Shown one piece after another: positions 61,590 through 64,000 of a stretch of DNA of 64,000 bases. The stretch is from Hysterangium stoloniferum (lineage: Eukaryota; Basidiomycota; Agaricomycetes; Hysterangiales; Hysterangiaceae), in contig WHVD01000008.1 of the NCBI GenBank assembly GCA_015178975.1, positions 620,001-684,000 on the forward strand, read 5' to 3'. Numbering within the stretch: position 1 is the stretch's first letter; every line of letters begins with the position of its first letter. A program made the position numbers and the translations under genes. The notes under the pieces were generated by a model, which saw only the letters and a list, made by a program, of their open reading frames with translations, was not told where the DNA came from and made no database searches.

Positions 61590-62702
61590 TTAGCAAACAT
61601 TTATCTGCGAAATAATCAACTTAATACCCCTCACGATGGTCGAATAATCGTTATCCTCATGAGATCTAAATTTCGCCAGGCCCAAATGGTCCTTATTCAG
61701 CATCACTGCTTTAGCGTCGACTGCTCCTGGAACGACTGCAGACCAATTGGGGACCAACTACGTAGGAGAGGTCACAAAACGTCGAGTTAACAAAAGGAAG
61801 GTGAGACTTACGACATCTCGAGAGCCATTTGGCAAAGAAGTTACATATCCCTCATAATAAAAATTTGTGATATATTTATGACTGATGGGATTATAGCGTA
61901 GGAGTTGCTCCTGCAACATTTTCGAGTGTTTCATCAAATTCCTTGTCAGAGATTTATTTAGCCTTCCGTTGGTAGAATATAGATTGACTAAACGTGATGG
62001 GGTCTCAGTCCCTTGGTGGGGCGTTCCGAGAAACAAGATGCCAGCGGTAGCTGTTGCGAATGATTGATTGGCCCGAATATTCGCACGGGGATCGTTCGCC
62101 AGTATCAGGGCCTTTAAAGCAAGGTGCCACATAGGCTATAATACTATGAATAAATTAAGTGTACGTACAAATTTCAAGACAATCCCCCCTGTACTATGCG
62201 CGATAAAGATGATACGCCTGTTCTAAATCACGGAAAGGTTACCATATAAGATGTAGAATATAGGTCGAAACGCCTACATACCTGTGGCGTCCTCGTGCTC
62301 TCCCTGTATGCCATAAGGTCGGTGATGAGATCTTGTGCCTGCCTTTCCATTGCGTCGTAATACGGCTGCTGCTCGTCCCAAGCGGTGTTGTAACCATATG
62401 TCAAGATCCTGGTATTCCGGATGTCCATTGGCAGCATATTCCTGTGCCCGAGCCACGTCCGAGAAGAACCTATTGCCGTCCAAGAATGTTCCCGATGTCC
62501 GCCTGCGCCATGGATGGCAACGATGCTGATGTAACCAGTCATATGTTAGTGTTAATGACTCTGGAGATTAAGTACGTGCTCACTCGACAACTGCTGACGC
62601 TCCCCCAGCGAGCGCGAGGATTCCCAAGCCGGAAGCCAGTTGTTTAGGAACACGCTGAGGGTTACTTGAGCGAGGTGGATAGTGCTGGAAATAGTCACTC
62701 AT
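61590..62702 (-). CDS. Alpha/beta hydrolase, SesB-like (paralogue 3, intact)
   Basis: Exons 62702-62584, 62525-62282, 62222-62169, 62135-61812 and 61757-61590 join in phase (909 nt, 302 aa). Motifs: SAVVD then IVAIHGAGGHREHSWTAIG, NTRILTYGYNTAWDEQQPYY, RRIIFIAHSTGGIVLKF with the nucleophile Ser, AGILFLGTPHQGTETPSRLV, ISHKYITNFYYEGYVTSLP, and a C-terminal MLNKDHLGLAKF with the candidate catalytic His. Fold and motif order are those of lipase/esterase-like alpha/beta hydrolases often fused to NACHT or ankyrin domains in fungi; here the protein stands alone. The substrate is unknown. By analogy a role in signalling or self/non-self recognition is possible, but nothing here proves it. The N-terminus has a weakly hydrophobic stretch (LGILALAGGASAVV). 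Confidence 0.9.
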
Positions 62703-63082
62703 AGTGCTTGAAGAGTTGGCTACAGTGAGCATCAACTGTAATAAAGCGTGCTAACCGCAGTAAAACACCCCAACCTCTGTGTCAAACTTGGCGTCCACGG
62801 ATCCGAGTTGAGTTCATAACGAAAATATACTGAGTCAAAAGCTGTACTACATCGTGTTAAAGTAGGCTTCCACTAGTGTCAGTGAGTCATATGACCGTGA
62901 TAATTGGGCGAAATGATGGCGAGCCAAGGTAGATGAAAAAAAAAAAAAAAGGCGTTAGAAGTGACACGGTTGCCCATTATTCCATTATTAATGGTACTTA
63001 GGAATCGGTCGGGTTCGAAAAAATATGGAAACGCGAGGATGTTAAATGTCAAGGCATCAACAATGACCGATCAACAAAAAGT

Positions 63083-63580
63083 CTACATAAGGGGTACGAA
63101 CGGGAACGAGGGACGAAACAACGCACTGCATTTTCTCGATGGGTGATATTTAACCATGGCAAGTGGCAAGCGGTTCGTACTGCGTCTACGGGAACCATGG
63201 TGCTTCTGAACGACATCATAAGAATACCTGGAATACCGTTTTGGACGGACGAAGATAAGGACAAGATCAGACGTCGAAGGTAGAACAAGCTTGTCGGCTA
63301 AATGTGTAAGCGCCCGGTCTAGACACTGAAAACTGTACAGGATTTCGACCGACACCACGTTTCGGTATGCAGAGACAAAGAACAACATTTGACGAAAAAT
63401 GTGTAACATGGAGATGCGTGGAAAAGCCAAGTGTAAAAAGGCCTCGTCGGGATTGCGGCCAAGTAGGTTATATACGTAGTCATGGTCAGCCACCTGTTCT
63501 CTTCTGCACATTCAGTGCGAAAACGTTCGTCAGATCATTCTGTAGATGAGAAAGGCGTGGCATCATACAGTTATGATTGT
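63083..63580 (-). CDS. Hypothetical protein near the window end (weak)
   Basis: A TATAAATAGG box (minus strand, about 63626) is followed about 45 nt later by an ATG giving MMPRLSHLQNDLTNVFALNV, with a possible GTGGCT donor. A 142-codon frame overlaps downstream (63511-63083), with ILYSFQCLDRALTHLADKLV in its middle. No domain is recognised and the model is not certain. Confidence 0.25.
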
Positions 63581-64000
63581 GAAATCTCAAAAGCCTTCCC
63601 TTAGTATGTTCTCAACGCCCTATTTATACAGACCAGCTTATTTCCCGACCAATCTTCCAATATACGTTAAACGAGTTCAGTGCGTCTACGGAATAAAGAG
63701 AGATGCATTATTCCACTGTGAATCAGGGTGATGAGCCATACCTTTGAGCTGAGATGGGACGAGTCAACACTGCACAGTCAAATCGTATCAGGCGCTTATC
63801 TGAAGAAATGATACGATCTACCCTGGCAGAACAGTACTTGTGAATGAACGTTGGATGAACGTTGACATCGTGGTGTTAATCCCATGCATCAAAAGCCAGA
63901 ACACAAAGGTTGGGATAGTACGGCGCCAATGCCAACTGAGGTAGAGATGAAGGGAACCTGGCTCCCCAAACAAACCCCGATCATAAAGCCCAATATCTGC

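Overview
The window looks like genomic DNA of a filamentous basidiomycete, probably an Agaricomycete. The reasons are dense short introns (about 45-70 nt, GT..AG), several many-exon membrane proteins of the DUF6533/DUF6534 type that expanded in mushrooms, a GMC oxidoreductase, a sterol-desaturase-like enzyme, and a transposon load of Copia and other LTR elements, hAT, DDE-type and Mutator-like (MULE) elements. No rRNA genes, CRISPR arrays or bacterial-style operons were seen. All assignments come from reading the sequence; no searches were run.

Layout. 0-2.7 kb: two minus-strand genes of unknown function, one a complete 5-exon model with a mitochondrial-type N-terminus. 4.9-6.7 kb: a plus-strand DUF6533 membrane protein. 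7.6-13.5 kb: gene-poor transposon graveyard with a Copia gag remnant, repeated leader sequences and LTRs. 14-27.4 kb: a large inverted duplication. Its left arm (about 14.0-18.6 kb) carries a broken DUF6534 gene and a 1.77-kb hAT insertion. Its right arm (about 24.85-27.4 kb) carries an apparently intact copy on the other strand. The 6.2-kb spacer is filled with a solo LTR, a DDE transposase relic and a second hAT relic. 28-31 kb: rearranged Copia pieces. 31.0-35.4 kb: a 4.38-kb MULE with long inverted repeats and a perfect 9-bp target duplication. It carries its transposase plus a minus-strand patchwork of captured host gene pieces (GAPDH, two HEAT-like exons and an unknown protein). 35.7-38.6 kb: a minisatellite, two LTRs and a PIN-domain pseudogene.

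41.0-52.6 kb is the main euchromatic block: a GMC oxidoreductase (minus), a third DUF6534 gene (plus), a hypothetical minus-strand gene and a complete 10-exon fatty acid hydroxylase/sterol desaturase gene (plus). 52.9-57.5 kb: a tandem repeat and a truncated Copia element split by a solo LTR of another family. 57.8-62.7 kb: three minus-strand paralogues of a small alpha/beta hydrolase with the same exon plan. The first has Asn in place of the nucleophile Ser, the second is a pseudogene and the third is intact.

The genes do not form an obvious pathway. The main signals are structural: repeated local duplication of two gene families, nested transposition whose order can be read from an empty site and target duplications, and a transposon that has assembled fragments of unrelated host genes.
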